Positions 1 to 8,577 of a stretch of 64,000 nucleotides of DNA are shown in pieces. This stretch comes from an uncultured Rhodospirillales bacterium (GTDB lineage: Bacteria; Pseudomonadota; Alphaproteobacteria; Azospirillales; Azospirillaceae). The translations under genes and the position numbers were made by a program. The notes beneath the pieces are model-generated. The model searched no databases and was not told where the DNA came from. It was given only the letters and a program-made list of their open reading frames with translations. The stretch spans positions 1 to 64,000 of the forward strand of contig CAIOBP010000254.1 of the NCBI GenBank assembly GCA_903856295.1. Direction: 5' to 3'. Numbering within the stretch: position 1 is the stretch's first letter; each line of letters starts with the position of its first letter.

Positions 1-123
1 GAGGGCATCAACAGCTTGGTCCAGGCAGCCAAGGCCAAGGCACGGGGATACCGCTCTACCCGCAACCTGGCCGCGATAATCTACCTCGTCGCCGGAAAGC
101 TAGAACTCAAGCTACCCACGTGA
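1..123 (+). CDS. ISL3 family transposase, C-terminal fragment
   Basis: Frame 1 from base 1 is open to TGA at 121-123 and encodes 40 residues containing GINSLVQAAKAKARGY followed by RSTRNLAAIIYLVAGKL. This is the conserved C-terminal tail of ISL3 DDE transposases, where the E of the EGIN stretch belongs to the catalytic region. The 5' part lies left of the window, so it cannot be judged whether the transposase is intact. The gene points into the neighbouring histidine kinase, and the IS end lies only 14 bases past the stop. Confidence 0.75.
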   Translation, partial: EGINSLVQAAKAKARGYRSTRNLAAIIYLVAGKLELKLPT

Positions 124-137
124 AACAGCGAAGAGCC
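1..137 (+). mobile_element. 3' end of an ISL3-family insertion sequence
   Basis: The left edge of the window carries the last 40 codons of a transposase, stop TGA at 121-123. The stop is directly followed by the sequence TGAAACAGCGAAGAGCC (121-137), whose reverse complement begins GGCTCTTCGC. That fits the GGnTCTTnGC terminal inverted repeats remembered for ISL3 elements. The element therefore seems to end at about 137, with AATCATAT (138-145) a candidate 8-bp target duplication. The left end lies outside the window, so the duplication cannot be confirmed here. Confidence 0.7.
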
Positions 138-145
138 AATCATAT

Positions 146-1519
146 TTGATATCGACAATATTTATCGGCATGCTTTCCGCTTTGTTCTGCATTTCCGCAA
201 CGATGTCTGTCTTCAATCATCTCGGATACGACATTCTCGCCGTGAACACGGTGAACCAAAGCGTCATCTTTGAGCAACTGCTCTTCATGGTCGGCTGGAC
301 ACTGTCATTTTCCCTGTTGGTCAGCGAGCGGCTCTATGCGGAAAAGTCCGTCGCGGAACGTCGGTTCCGGGCGCTGGTGAATGGCGCGCCCGACGCCATC
401 CTGGTCTATGACGCGGATATCGGGCGCCTGGTCGACGCCAATTCCAGGGCGGAGGAACTCTTCGCGTGCCGCCGTCAGGAGTTGCTCAAGGAGGGGGCGC
501 AGCATTTTTATGCGCCAGAACAGTCTGACGGCACGCGCGCGTTCACCGACTTCGAGGACAATATCCGGCTCGCCCTCTCAGGGTCCGCCCGCTTGATCGA
601 GCATGAATTCGTCAATGGCGACGGCATGACGGTCTTCACGGAAGTCCGCCTGAGCCGTCTGCCCTCGGTTGGCGGCAATTTGATGCGCGTCAGTCTGCTG
701 GATATCAGTGACCGCAAGAAGGCGGAAGAAGAGATTCGCCGGCTCAATGCCAATCTTGAGCGACGGGTTATCGAGCGGACAGCCGAACTCACGGCCGCAA
801 ATCAGGAGTTGGAAAGTTTCGCCTTTGCGGTTTCCCATGATCTGCGGGCGCCCCTGCGGGCAATCAACGGCTATGCCGGGGTCTTGCTGGAGGACTATGG
901 CGATCGGCTTGAGAACGAGCCCCGGGACTTCCTCGATCACATCACCAACGCCAGCCGGAAGATGGGGGAACTGATCGACGGCATCCTGACCCTGTCCCGC
1001 TGCACGCGCGGAGACTTGCAGCGCAATCAAATCGACATATCGGCACTCGCGATCAGGCTGCTGGAAGAGTTGAAGCGCAGCGATCCGGAGCGAGCGCTCT
1101 CCTGGCAGGTCGAGCCGCACATGAGCGCCACCGGAGATGATCGGCTCATCGAGGCGGTCTTGGGCAATCTTCTAAACAATGCCTGGAAATACACCGGGAA
1201 AACCGCCCAGCCCGAGATTCGGGTGTTCTCAATCACCTGCGACGGCAAGCGCCGCTTCTGCGTCGCCGACAACGGCGCCGGCTTTGACATGGCCCACGCC
1301 GGACAGCTCTTCCAACCCTTCAAGCGCTTGCACCGGTCCGATGAGTACCCAGGCCTCGGGATTGGACTGGCCACCGCGCAACGCATCATTCGCCGCCATG
1401 GCGGCGACCTCCACGCCGAGGGCCGCGTCGGTTTCGGAGCGACGTTTTATTTCACGCTGCCGATCGACGGAGAGCCAACCCGGCCAGACCTTCCCGCCCC
1501 GTGGGGCGCCGTCATCTGA
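146..1519 (+). CDS. PAS sensor histidine kinase, probably 5'-truncated by the IS
   Basis: Two-component sensor kinase of up to 457 residues (TTG at 146; ATG at 170 gives 449). Two hydrophobic segments (about residues 2-25 and 42-60) precede a PAS domain (about 70-190), a short coiled-coil, a HisKA dimerisation domain with VSHDLRAPL (phospho-acceptor His231 from TTG), and a HATPase_c domain with N-box NLLNNAWKYTG, G1 DNGAGFD and G2 GLGIGLATAQ. The catalytic core resembles bacteriophytochrome-type kinases. No good ribosome site is seen, and the frame stays open upstream to base 104 inside the IS end. The original N-terminus (probably more membrane spans) was therefore probably separated by the insertion. 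No response regulator lies beside it. Confidence 0.8.
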   Translation: MISTIFIGMLSALFCISATMSVFNHLGYDILAVNTVNQSVIFEQLLFMVGWTLSFSLLVSERLYAEKSVAERRFRALVNGAPDAILVYDADIGRLVDANSRAEELFACRRQELLKEGAQHFYAPEQSDGTRAFTDFEDNIRLALSGSARLIEHEFVNGDGMTVFTEVRLSRLPSVGGNLMRVSLLDISDRKKAEEEIRRLNANLERRVIERTAELTAANQELESFAFAVSHDLRAPLRAINGYAGVLLEDYGDRLENEPRDFLDHITNASRKMGELIDGILTLSRCTRGDLQRNQIDISALAIRLLEELKRSDPERALSWQVEPHMSATGDDRLIEAVLGNLLNNAWKYTGKTAQPEIRVFSITCDGKRRFCVADNGAGFDMAHAGQLFQPFKRLHRSDEYPGLGIGLATAQRIIRRHGGDLHAEGRVGFGATFYFTLPIDGEPTRPDLPAPWGAVI

Positions 1520-1790
1520 GACCAAAGAGCCACTCGTAAAACGCACGGCAGCATCGCGCAAGTCATCGCGCCGGCAAAAGTCCTTGACCAGCCATTGTGC
1601 GGCGCAGTAGAGGTCGACGCAATAGGTTGGTTATTGGCATTCTCGATGGCACTTCTGACTCGATGGCGCGCCTGACTTCCCCGCCGTTTCAGCCGAGAAA
1701 CTTGCCGGATAGGGTGCTTGGCGCATAGCGAAGGAGCGCATAGCGGAAGGCTGCCAAGCCCTCTTGCTCCTTCTGGCGAGGATCGGTGGG

Positions 1791-3815
1791 ATGCTCGGGT
1801 TCGTTTTGTGGGGTGTGCTCGCTGAGGGCCTGTTCGGTGTCGTCGCCGTTGCCGGTCGCAGGGTCACATCGATCGGCACGGTGATTTACGGCGGCTGTCT
1901 GGCGGTTTCGCTGTCGGTCGCTCTGACCGCGGTGCTGTTTCTGGTCCAGGGCGGCGCCCCGGCCAATGACGCGCTGATTCTGCCGATCGGGTTGCCCTGG
2001 CTGCATGCCCATTTCAGACTGGATGTTCTGTCGGCTTTCTTCCTGTTCGTCGTCGGGCTTGGCGGCGCCGCGGTCAGTCTTTTCGCGCTCGGACACAGTC
2101 GTCATCCAAACAAGCATTATCCGGACCCGACACGAATCCTGCCGTTCTATCCCTTGTTTCTGGCGGCGATGACGCTGGTTCTGGTCGCCGATGACGCATT
2201 CGTCTTTCTGTTCAGCTGGGAGTTCATGTCTCTCTCGTCCTGGCTGTTGGTGCTGGCCAACCATCGGGAAAAAGGCAACGCCGACGCCGCCTTCATTTAT
2301 CTGGTCATGGCCGGGATCGGGACGGTGGCGCTGCTGTTCGCCTTCGGCCTGCTGGCCGGAGTCGAGGGGCATTACGCCTTCTCCGCCATGCGCGGCGCCC
2401 CGCACACTGTGGCGCTGGCCACCGCCGTGCTGCTGCTGGCCCTGATCGGCGCCGGGGGCAAGGCCGGCATCGTGCCCCTGCACATCTGGCTGCCGCTGGC
2501 GCATCCCTCGGCGCCGAGCTGGGTTTCGGCCCTGATGAGCGGCGTCATGACCAAGGTCGCGGTCTATGGCTTCATCCGCCTGACCTTCGATCTGGTCGGC
2601 CCCGGACAATGGTGGTGGGGCGGTCTGGTCATGGCCATCGGCGGCGTCACCGCCGTGATGGGCGTGCTCAAGGCCCTGATGCAACATGATTTAAAGCGTC
2701 TGCTCGCCTATCACACCGTTGAGAACATCGGCATCATCTTCATCGCCCTCGGTCTGGCGCTGGCGTTTGGCGCCAATCACCGGCCGGCCTTGGCCGCCCT
2801 CGCCCTGACCGCGGCCCTGCTCCACGTCTTCAATCATTCGGTGTTCAAAAGCCTGCTGTTCATCGGCTCGGGCGCGGTGCTGTGGGCCACGGGCAACCGC
2901 AACATGGAGCGGCAGGGCGGGCTGATCCACCGCATGCCCGGAACGGCGCTGGCCTTCCTGCTCGGCTCGGCGGCGATTTCGGCGCTGCCGCCCCTGAACG
3001 GCTTCGTCTCCGAGTGGCTGCTGCTGCAAGGCCTGCTGTTCGGCCCGCAACTGCCGCAATGGCCGATGAAGATGGAAATTCCGATCGTCGCGGCGATGCT
3101 GGCGCTCTCGGCGGCGCTGGCGGCGACCTGTTTCGTCAAGGCCTTCGGCATCGTGTTTCTCGGCCGTCCGCGCACGCCGGAGGCGGCCCAGGCGCCCGAG
3201 ACCGATCGCTACAGCCTGACCGCGATGTTCTTCCTGGCCGGGCTGTGCGTGCTGGTCGGCATTCTGCCGGCGCCGATCCTCGACCTGATCGAACCGGCGG
3301 TCCGGCTGCTGAGCGGAGAAACCATGGCCGGCGCCGAAGGCACCAACTGGCTGTGGCTGGTCCCGGTCGATGCCGCACGCAGTTCCTACAGCGGCTTGGC
3401 CATGCTGGTGCTGACCGCTCTCGCCGCGGTCACGCTCAGCCTGCTCATCCGGCGCTATCTCAGTCATGGCGTGCGCCGCAGCGCGGCGTGGGATTGCGGG
3501 TTTCCCGACGACTCGCCATCAAGCCAGTACACGGCCAGCAGCTTCGCCCAGCCGATCCGGCGGGTTTTCGGCACCGCCCTGCTGGCGGCCCGCGAGGAGG
3601 TGACGATGCCGGAGCCCGGAGACACCTCGCCAGCCCGCTTCGAGGTCCGCCTCACCGACTATGCCTGGAACTGGTTTTATCGACCGCCGGGACGTCTGGT
3701 CCTGAGCCTGGCCGAGTGGACCAGCGTGATGCAGCGTCAATCGATCCGCCGCTATCTGGGCTTCATGTTTGCCACCTTGATCATTCTGCTGATGGTGGGC
3801 ATGTCATGGAACTGA
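1791..3815 (+). CDS. hyfB: Hydrogenase-4-like membrane subunit HyfB (antiporter-like)
   Basis: About 674-residue polytopic membrane protein of the NuoL/HyfB Mrp-antiporter-like family, the proton-pumping module of energy-converting complexes. The central region carries the family stretches WEFMSLSSWLLV, GAGGKAGIVPLHIWLPLAHP and KALMQHDLKRLLAYHTVENI. The C-terminal tail has WDCGFPDDSPSSQYTASSFA, then a cytosolic segment and a last helix, as in HyfB. The start is taken at ATG 1791, after a GAGG-N-GGTGGG stretch; TTG at 1764 is possible. First gene of hyfB-C-E-F-G-I; its stop overlaps the hyfC start by 10 bases. Confidence 0.9.
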   Translation: MLGFVLWGVLAEGLFGVVAVAGRRVTSIGTVIYGGCLAVSLSVALTAVLFLVQGGAPANDALILPIGLPWLHAHFRLDVLSAFFLFVVGLGGAAVSLFALGHSRHPNKHYPDPTRILPFYPLFLAAMTLVLVADDAFVFLFSWEFMSLSSWLLVLANHREKGNADAAFIYLVMAGIGTVALLFAFGLLAGVEGHYAFSAMRGAPHTVALATAVLLLALIGAGGKAGIVPLHIWLPLAHPSAPSWVSALMSGVMTKVAVYGFIRLTFDLVGPGQWWWGGLVMAIGGVTAVMGVLKALMQHDLKRLLAYHTVENIGIIFIALGLALAFGANHRPALAALALTAALLHVFNHSVFKSLLFIGSGAVLWATGNRNMERQGGLIHRMPGTALAFLLGSAAISALPPLNGFVSEWLLLQGLLFGPQLPQWPMKMEIPIVAAMLALSAALAATCFVKAFGIVFLGRPRTPEAAQAPETDRYSLTAMFFLAGLCVLVGILPAPILDLIEPAVRLLSGETMAGAEGTNWLWLVPVDAARSSYSGLAMLVLTALAAVTLSLLIRRYLSHGVRRSAAWDCGFPDDSPSSQYTASSFAQPIRRVFGTALLAAREEVTMPEPGDTSPARFEVRLTDYAWNWFYRPPGRLVLSLAEWTSVMQRQSIRRYLGFMFATLIILLMVGMSWN

Positions 3816-4762
3816 TCACCGAAGGGCTGATTCAGATCGCGCAGACGGCCTTGGTGCTGGCGCTCGCCCCTGGCCTCACCGGTCTGGTGCGCTGGGTAAA
3901 AGCCCGGCTGCTGCGGCGGCGCGGCACCCCGATCCTGCAAGTCTACAGCGATTTTGCCCGGCTGCTCCGCAAGAAGGTGGTGGTCGCGCACAATGCGTCC
4001 TGGCTGTTCCGGCTCGTGCCCTATCTGGTGTTCAACGCGGTGTGGACCGCGGCGTCGCTGGTGCCGACCTTTTCGACCCAGCTTTTGTTCGCCCCGGCCG
4101 CCGATTTGATCGCCCTGATCGCCCTGCTCAGCAGCGCTCGCTTCGGGCTGGCGCTGGGAGCGCTGGACATCGGCACCAGCTTCGGCGGTCTCGGCGCCAG
4201 CCGCGAGATGATGATCGCCTCGCTGGCCGAACCGGCGATGCTGATGATCGTCTTCACGGTGTCGCTGTTCGCCGGCACCACGCACTTGCCCGCCGTTGCC
4301 GAGTATATGTCGCAGCATCAGGCCTTCCTCCAGGTCTCGGTGCTCCTGGCGGCGATCGCCATGGTCATCGTCTCTTTGGCCGAGACCGCGCGCATTCCGG
4401 TCGACAACCCCGCGACCCACCTTGAGCTGACCATGGTCCACGAGGCGATGGTGCTCGAATATTCCGGCCGCCATCTGGCGCTGATCGAGGCCGCGGGATC
4501 GCTCAAGCTGGTGCTGTACCTGTCGCTGTTCTGCTGCCTGTTCGTGCCCTGGGGCATTGCTCATCAGGCGGCGACGCCGTTGGACATCCTGGCCGGCCTC
4601 GGCATCTGGGTGATCAAGCTGGCCGTGGGCGCGGTGCTGCTGGCGGTGCTGGAGACCTGTCTCGCCAAGATGCGTCTGTTCCGGCTCGCCGATCTGCTCG
4701 GCGGCGGCTTTCTGTTTGGTTTGCTGAGTGTGATTCTGATGTTCGTGTTCGGCAGTCTGTGA
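3806..4762 (+). CDS. hyfC: Hydrogenase-4-like membrane subunit HyfC (NuoH-like)
   Basis: 318-residue membrane protein of the HyfC/HycD/NuoH family, which links the soluble electron-transfer arm to the membrane antiporter modules. It shows the N-terminal span, the cytosolic loop with RRRGTPILQVYSDFARLLRK, and the loop ETARIPVDNPATHLELTMVH that matches the NuoH quinone-site loop. The motif MVHEAMVLEYSG follows. The ATG overlaps the end of hyfB by 10 bases, indicating translational coupling. The length is normal for the family. The gap to hyfE is about 50 bases. Confidence 0.92.
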   Translation: MELITEGLIQIAQTALVLALAPGLTGLVRWVKARLLRRRGTPILQVYSDFARLLRKKVVVAHNASWLFRLVPYLVFNAVWTAASLVPTFSTQLLFAPAADLIALIALLSSARFGLALGALDIGTSFGGLGASREMMIASLAEPAMLMIVFTVSLFAGTTHLPAVAEYMSQHQAFLQVSVLLAAIAMVIVSLAETARIPVDNPATHLELTMVHEAMVLEYSGRHLALIEAAGSLKLVLYLSLFCCLFVPWGIAHQAATPLDILAGLGIWVIKLAVGAVLLAVLETCLAKMRLFRLADLLGGGFLFGLLSVILMFVFGSL

Positions 4763-4814
4763 GCCGAAGCGCGAACGCCGGGTTGATCGAACGCAGGTAT
4801 TGGGACAGACGGTC

Positions 4815-5489
4815 ATGGAGTTCAGCGATCCGAAGGTACAATTGCAAATCGCCTATCTGCTCGGCGGCAGCATGGTGGTGGTCAATTTCGCCCTTCTTTA
4901 CCAAAGCCGGATGTCATCGGTTATCAATGCCTTCGCAATTCACGCCACCATTCTTGGCTTGGCCGTGGCCTGGCAGGCGAATGTGCAAAACGCTCCCAAC
5001 CTCTACATCACGGCGGCCATCGCTCTGGTGTTCAAGGCGTTGGCACTGCCGGCGGCCCTGCATTACGTCGTGCGCAAACTGAACGTCCACCGCACCGTCG
5101 AAATGGTTTTCGGCACCGGCCTGACCATGATGGCCGGCGTCGCTCTGGTCGGATTGGCGGTGATGATCATGCAACCGGTCACCCAGCATTCGGGCGCCCT
5201 GGTGACCATCGACCTGATTTTCGCCATGGCCGTGCTGTTCCTCGGCGTCCTGATGATGATCACCCGGCGCAATGCCGTGACCCAGGTCATCGGCTTCATG
5301 GCCATGGAGAACGGCCTGATCCTGGCCGCCGTGGGCGTTCACGGCATGCCGCTGGTGGTCGAGATTTCGGTGGCGCTGGCGGTGCTGGTCGCCTTCATCG
5401 TCTTCGGCTTGTTCTTGTTCCGCATCCGGGAACGCTTCTATTCGCTGGACGTTCGCTATCTCGACCCCGACAGCAGGATCCCCCAATGA
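4815..5489 (+). CDS. hyfE: Hydrogenase-4-like membrane subunit HyfE (NuoK-like)
   Basis: 224-residue membrane protein with about seven hydrophobic helices. The C-terminal half resembles NuoK/MrpC, with glutamate-bearing helix text GFMAMENGLILAAVG and VEISVALAVLVAFIVFGLF. The start is placed at ATG 4815; a TTG five codons upstream is possible. Its stop codon overlaps the hyfF start (ATGA at 5486-5489). In Hyf-type complexes HyfE takes the place of NuoK. No separate NuoJ-like gene is seen. Confidence 0.88.
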   Translation: MEFSDPKVQLQIAYLLGGSMVVVNFALLYQSRMSSVINAFAIHATILGLAVAWQANVQNAPNLYITAAIALVFKALALPAALHYVVRKLNVHRTVEMVFGTGLTMMAGVALVGLAVMIMQPVTQHSGALVTIDLIFAMAVLFLGVLMMITRRNAVTQVIGFMAMENGLILAAVGVHGMPLVVEISVALAVLVAFIVFGLFLFRIRERFYSLDVRYLDPDSRIPQ

Positions 5490-6949
5490 TCGCCGCGTTC
5501 GACGCGACCTCGGTCAATCCGCTCTACCTCACCCTGGGTGTCCCGGCACTGTCCACGCTCGTGCTGTTTCTCCTGCCCGGGTACCGGCGGGCGGCGCGCT
5601 GCAATGTCCTGGCGTCTCTGGTGACCCTGCTGGCCTCCCTCGCGCTGCTCTGGAGCCGGCCGGCGCCGAACGATTACCTGTTCGTCGACGACTTCAACAT
5701 CTATCTGGTCCTGATCACCAACTTCGTCTGCCTGACCACCAGCGTGTTTTCGGTGAGCTACCTCACCCACGAGTTGGACATCGGCCGACTGCGGCGCCCC
5801 TACGCCCGCTTTTACCACGCCATGTTCCAGGGCATGGTCTTCGCCATGAATCTGGCGCTGGTCTCCAACTCCCTCGGCTTGATGTGGGTGGCGGTGGAAA
5901 CCGCGACCCTGGCCACCGTGGTCATCGTCGGGCTGTATCGGACCGAAGCCGCGATCAAGGCCTCGTGGAAGTATTTCATTCTGGCCAGCATGGGGATTTC
6001 CCTGGCGCTGTTCGGGACGACGCTGCTCTACTTCACCGCCCAGTCGGTGATCGGCAGCGGCAATGCCGCGCTGGCCTGGACGGTCCTGCGCGAGCGCGCC
6101 GCCGAGCTTGACCCCGCCGTGCTCAACATCACCTTCGTCTTCGTGCTGGTCGGCTATGGCACCAAGGCCGGCTTGGTGCCAATGCATGCGTGGCTGCCCG
6201 ACGCCCATTCCGAAGGCCCGACGCCGATCTCCGCCGTGCTGTCCGGCCTGCTGCTGAATCTCGGGCTCTATGCCCTGCTCCGCTTCAAGATGCTGATGGG
6301 CGCCAACGACCAGACGCTGGCTCCCGGGCCGCTGATGATGGGGCTGGGGCTGGCGTCGCTGCTGTTCGGGGCGCTGATGCTGTACGGACGCCGGGATATC
6401 AAGCGCCTGTTCGCCTATTCCTCGATCGAGCATATGGGGCTGATCACCTTCGCCTTCGGCTTGGGCGGGCCGCTGGCCAATCTCGCCGGCATCCTGCACA
6501 TGGTGCTGCACAGCCTGACCAAGTCGGCACTGTTCTTCACCATCGGCCACGTCGCCCAGGTCAAGGGCACCCAGGAGATCGCCGGCATCCGGGGGCTGAC
6601 CACCTCCCACCCGGTCCTCGGCTGGTGTCTGGTGCTCGGCGTGATCGCCATTGCCGGCCTGCCGCCGACCGGGCTGTTCATGAGCGAGTTCCTGCTGGTG
6701 TCGACCACCTTCGCCCGGGAACCGCTGCTGGCGGTGCCGCTGGTGCTCGGTTTGCTGATCGCCCTGGGCTGCCTCATTCAGCGCGTCCAGGCCATGGCGT
6801 TCGGGGAGCCCACGGGATCAGCCGAGCCCTTCAAGATTTCCGTGCTGCCGCCGCTGGCCGCCCACCTCGTTCTGGTCATCGTCGCGGGGCTGTACATCCC
6901 CGCGCCGCTGATGGCGTGGTTCCAGCACGTTGCCGCGCTGCTCGGGTGA
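5486..6949 (+). CDS. hyfF: Hydrogenase-4-like membrane subunit HyfF (antiporter-like)
   Basis: 487-residue second antiporter-like subunit of the NuoN/NuoM/HyfF group. Conserved stretches include WVAVETATLATVVIVGLY, GYGTKAGLVPMHAWLPDAHS, the discontinuous helix region and IKRLFAYSSIEHMGLITFAF; the last carries the Lys and His residues of the proton path. HyfF is normally about 490-530 residues, so it is full length. It starts by a 4-base overlap with hyfE, and hyfG starts 16 bases after it. The complex has two antiporter-like subunits (HyfB, HyfF), and no hyfD is present. Confidence 0.9.
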   Translation: MIAAFDATSVNPLYLTLGVPALSTLVLFLLPGYRRAARCNVLASLVTLLASLALLWSRPAPNDYLFVDDFNIYLVLITNFVCLTTSVFSVSYLTHELDIGRLRRPYARFYHAMFQGMVFAMNLALVSNSLGLMWVAVETATLATVVIVGLYRTEAAIKASWKYFILASMGISLALFGTTLLYFTAQSVIGSGNAALAWTVLRERAAELDPAVLNITFVFVLVGYGTKAGLVPMHAWLPDAHSEGPTPISAVLSGLLLNLGLYALLRFKMLMGANDQTLAPGPLMMGLGLASLLFGALMLYGRRDIKRLFAYSSIEHMGLITFAFGLGGPLANLAGILHMVLHSLTKSALFFTIGHVAQVKGTQEIAGIRGLTTSHPVLGWCLVLGVIAIAGLPPTGLFMSEFLLVSTTFAREPLLAVPLVLGLLIALGCLIQRVQAMAFGEPTGSAEPFKISVLPPLAAHLVLVIVAGLYIPAPLMAWFQHVAALLG

Positions 6950-6965
6950 ATGGGAGAGCATCGTC

Positions 6966-8492
6966 ATGCCAGATCAACCCTCACGCCTGATCGCCTTTCT
7001 CGCGCGGCATGGTCGGTGCCAGCCGCAGCATCGGCCGTGGCCCCGCTATCAGCTGGAGCGCGAGGATTGGGTCCTGCTGGGTCACAGCCTCGCCAGCAAT
7101 GCCGATTGGCTGCTGATCGGGCTGTGGGCCGAGGGCGGCCCGCCCGTCGCGCGGGTCCACATGGCCCTCTTCGATGAAGAGGGCGGTTTGCCCGCCATTG
7201 CCAGCCTGGAGTGTCCGGAGAGCAGCTTTCCCTCGGTTGGCTGGGCGCGTCCCGGAGCCATCCGGCTGGAGCGGACCATTCGCGACCTTCACGGACTGAC
7301 GCCGCTGGATCCGGTCGACGACCGTCCCTGGCTCATACACGACCCCGCCCTTCCCTACCGGTTCTTGCCGGTCGAAGGCTATAACCTGCATCACATCCCG
7401 GTCGGCCCCGTTCACGCCGGCATCATCGAGCCCGGCCACTTCCGCTTCACCTGCGCCGGCGAAACCGTGGTCAGGCTGGAGGAGCGGCTCGGCTATGTCC
7501 ATAAGGGCATCGAACAGCTGCTGTGCGGCGCCTCCCTCGAACAGGCGGCCAGGATTGTCGGCAGGGTTTCCGGAGACAGCGCGGTGGCCTATGCCCTGGC
7601 TTTCGCCCGCGCGGTCGAGGCGGCGACGCAGACCGAAGCGCCGCCGCGCGCCCACCATATCCGGGCGCTGATGGCCGAGTTGGAACGCATCGCCAATCAC
7701 CTCGGCGATATCGGCGCCATCTGCAACGACGCCGCCTTCGCCTTCATGCATGCCCGCTGCGGCGAATTGCGCGAGGATGTGCTGCGGACCGCCGAAGCCT
7801 GCTTCGGCCATCGCCTGATGATGGATTGCGTCGTCCCGGGCGGCGTCGCCGCCGATATCACCGAGGACAAGGCGGCGCGGGTCTCGGCCCTGGTGGCCAA
7901 GTTGCATCTCCAGACCAAGCGGCTGGCGAAGGTCTATGACCAGGAAGCGTCGCTCCAGGACCGCACCGTCGGCACCGGCGCCCTGTCTTCACGGCTCGCG
8001 CACCGGTTCGCGGCCGGCGGCTTCATCGGCAGAGCCTCCTCCCGCACGTTCGACGCCCGGGTTCAGCCCGGCTACGCACCGTATGACCAGATGGAATTCG
8101 GCGTTCCCATGCTGACCGAGGGCGATGTCAATGCCCGCGTGCTGCTGCGCTTTCATGAAATCGAGTCCAGCCTCAGCCTGATCGAACGCCTGATCGCGTC
8201 GCTGCCCGCGGGGCCGGTGCTGTGCCCACTCACGGCGACTGGCGCCCCGACCGGCGCCCCGACCGGCAACGAAGAGCGTGAAGGGGTGGCGCTGGTCGAA
8301 GGCTTTCGCGGCGACGTGCTGGTCTGGTTGCGGCTGGCGGCGGATGGCAAAACCGTGCGGCGCTGTCATCCGCGCGACCCGTCCTGGTTCCAGTGGCCGT
8401 TGCTGGAGGCCGCGATCAACGGCAACATCGTTCCCGATTTTCCGTTGTGCAACAAGTCGTTCAATTGCTCCTACGCCGGCCACGATCTCTAG
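6966..8492 (+). CDS. hyfG: Hydrogenase-4-like large subunit HyfG/EhrL lacking NiFe ligands
   Basis: 508-residue fusion of a NuoC-like N-terminal domain (about 1-115) and a NuoD/[NiFe]-large-subunit-like domain (about 140-508). The NuoD part has IPVGPVHAGIIEPGHFRF and a region matching LEERLGYVHKGIE. Where hydrogenases have RxCGxC, this protein reads GRVSGDS (residues 199-205), with no cysteine. Where they have DPCxxC, it ends NKSFNCSYAGHDL, keeping only Cys501. Three of four nickel-iron ligands are therefore absent and a [NiFe] site is not expected. This is the signature of energy-converting hydrogenase-related (Ehr) complexes. ATG 6966 has a GGGAG site upstream. Residues about 425-434 contain a small TGAP repeat. 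Confidence 0.9.
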   Translation: MPDQPSRLIAFLARHGRCQPQHRPWPRYQLEREDWVLLGHSLASNADWLLIGLWAEGGPPVARVHMALFDEEGGLPAIASLECPESSFPSVGWARPGAIRLERTIRDLHGLTPLDPVDDRPWLIHDPALPYRFLPVEGYNLHHIPVGPVHAGIIEPGHFRFTCAGETVVRLEERLGYVHKGIEQLLCGASLEQAARIVGRVSGDSAVAYALAFARAVEAATQTEAPPRAHHIRALMAELERIANHLGDIGAICNDAAFAFMHARCGELREDVLRTAEACFGHRLMMDCVVPGGVAADITEDKAARVSALVAKLHLQTKRLAKVYDQEASLQDRTVGTGALSSRLAHRFAAGGFIGRASSRTFDARVQPGYAPYDQMEFGVPMLTEGDVNARVLLRFHEIESSLSLIERLIASLPAGPVLCPLTATGAPTGAPTGNEEREGVALVEGFRGDVLVWLRLAADGKTVRRCHPRDPSWFQWPLLEAAINGNIVPDFPLCNKSFNCSYAGHDL

Positions 8493-8577
8493 GGCGGGTC
8501 GCGAGGGGGGCTTCCCCCCGAAGCGTGATCCGCTCCCGCTGAAGGCGCTCCAGGCCCGTCACTGAAAGGCTGACCCG

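Noticed and set aside
1520-1560. Second IS end near AAAGAGCCAC at 1523-1532
   Set aside because: Only the six-base GAGCC-type match is shared with the IS end at 137; no inverted repeat of useful length is present.
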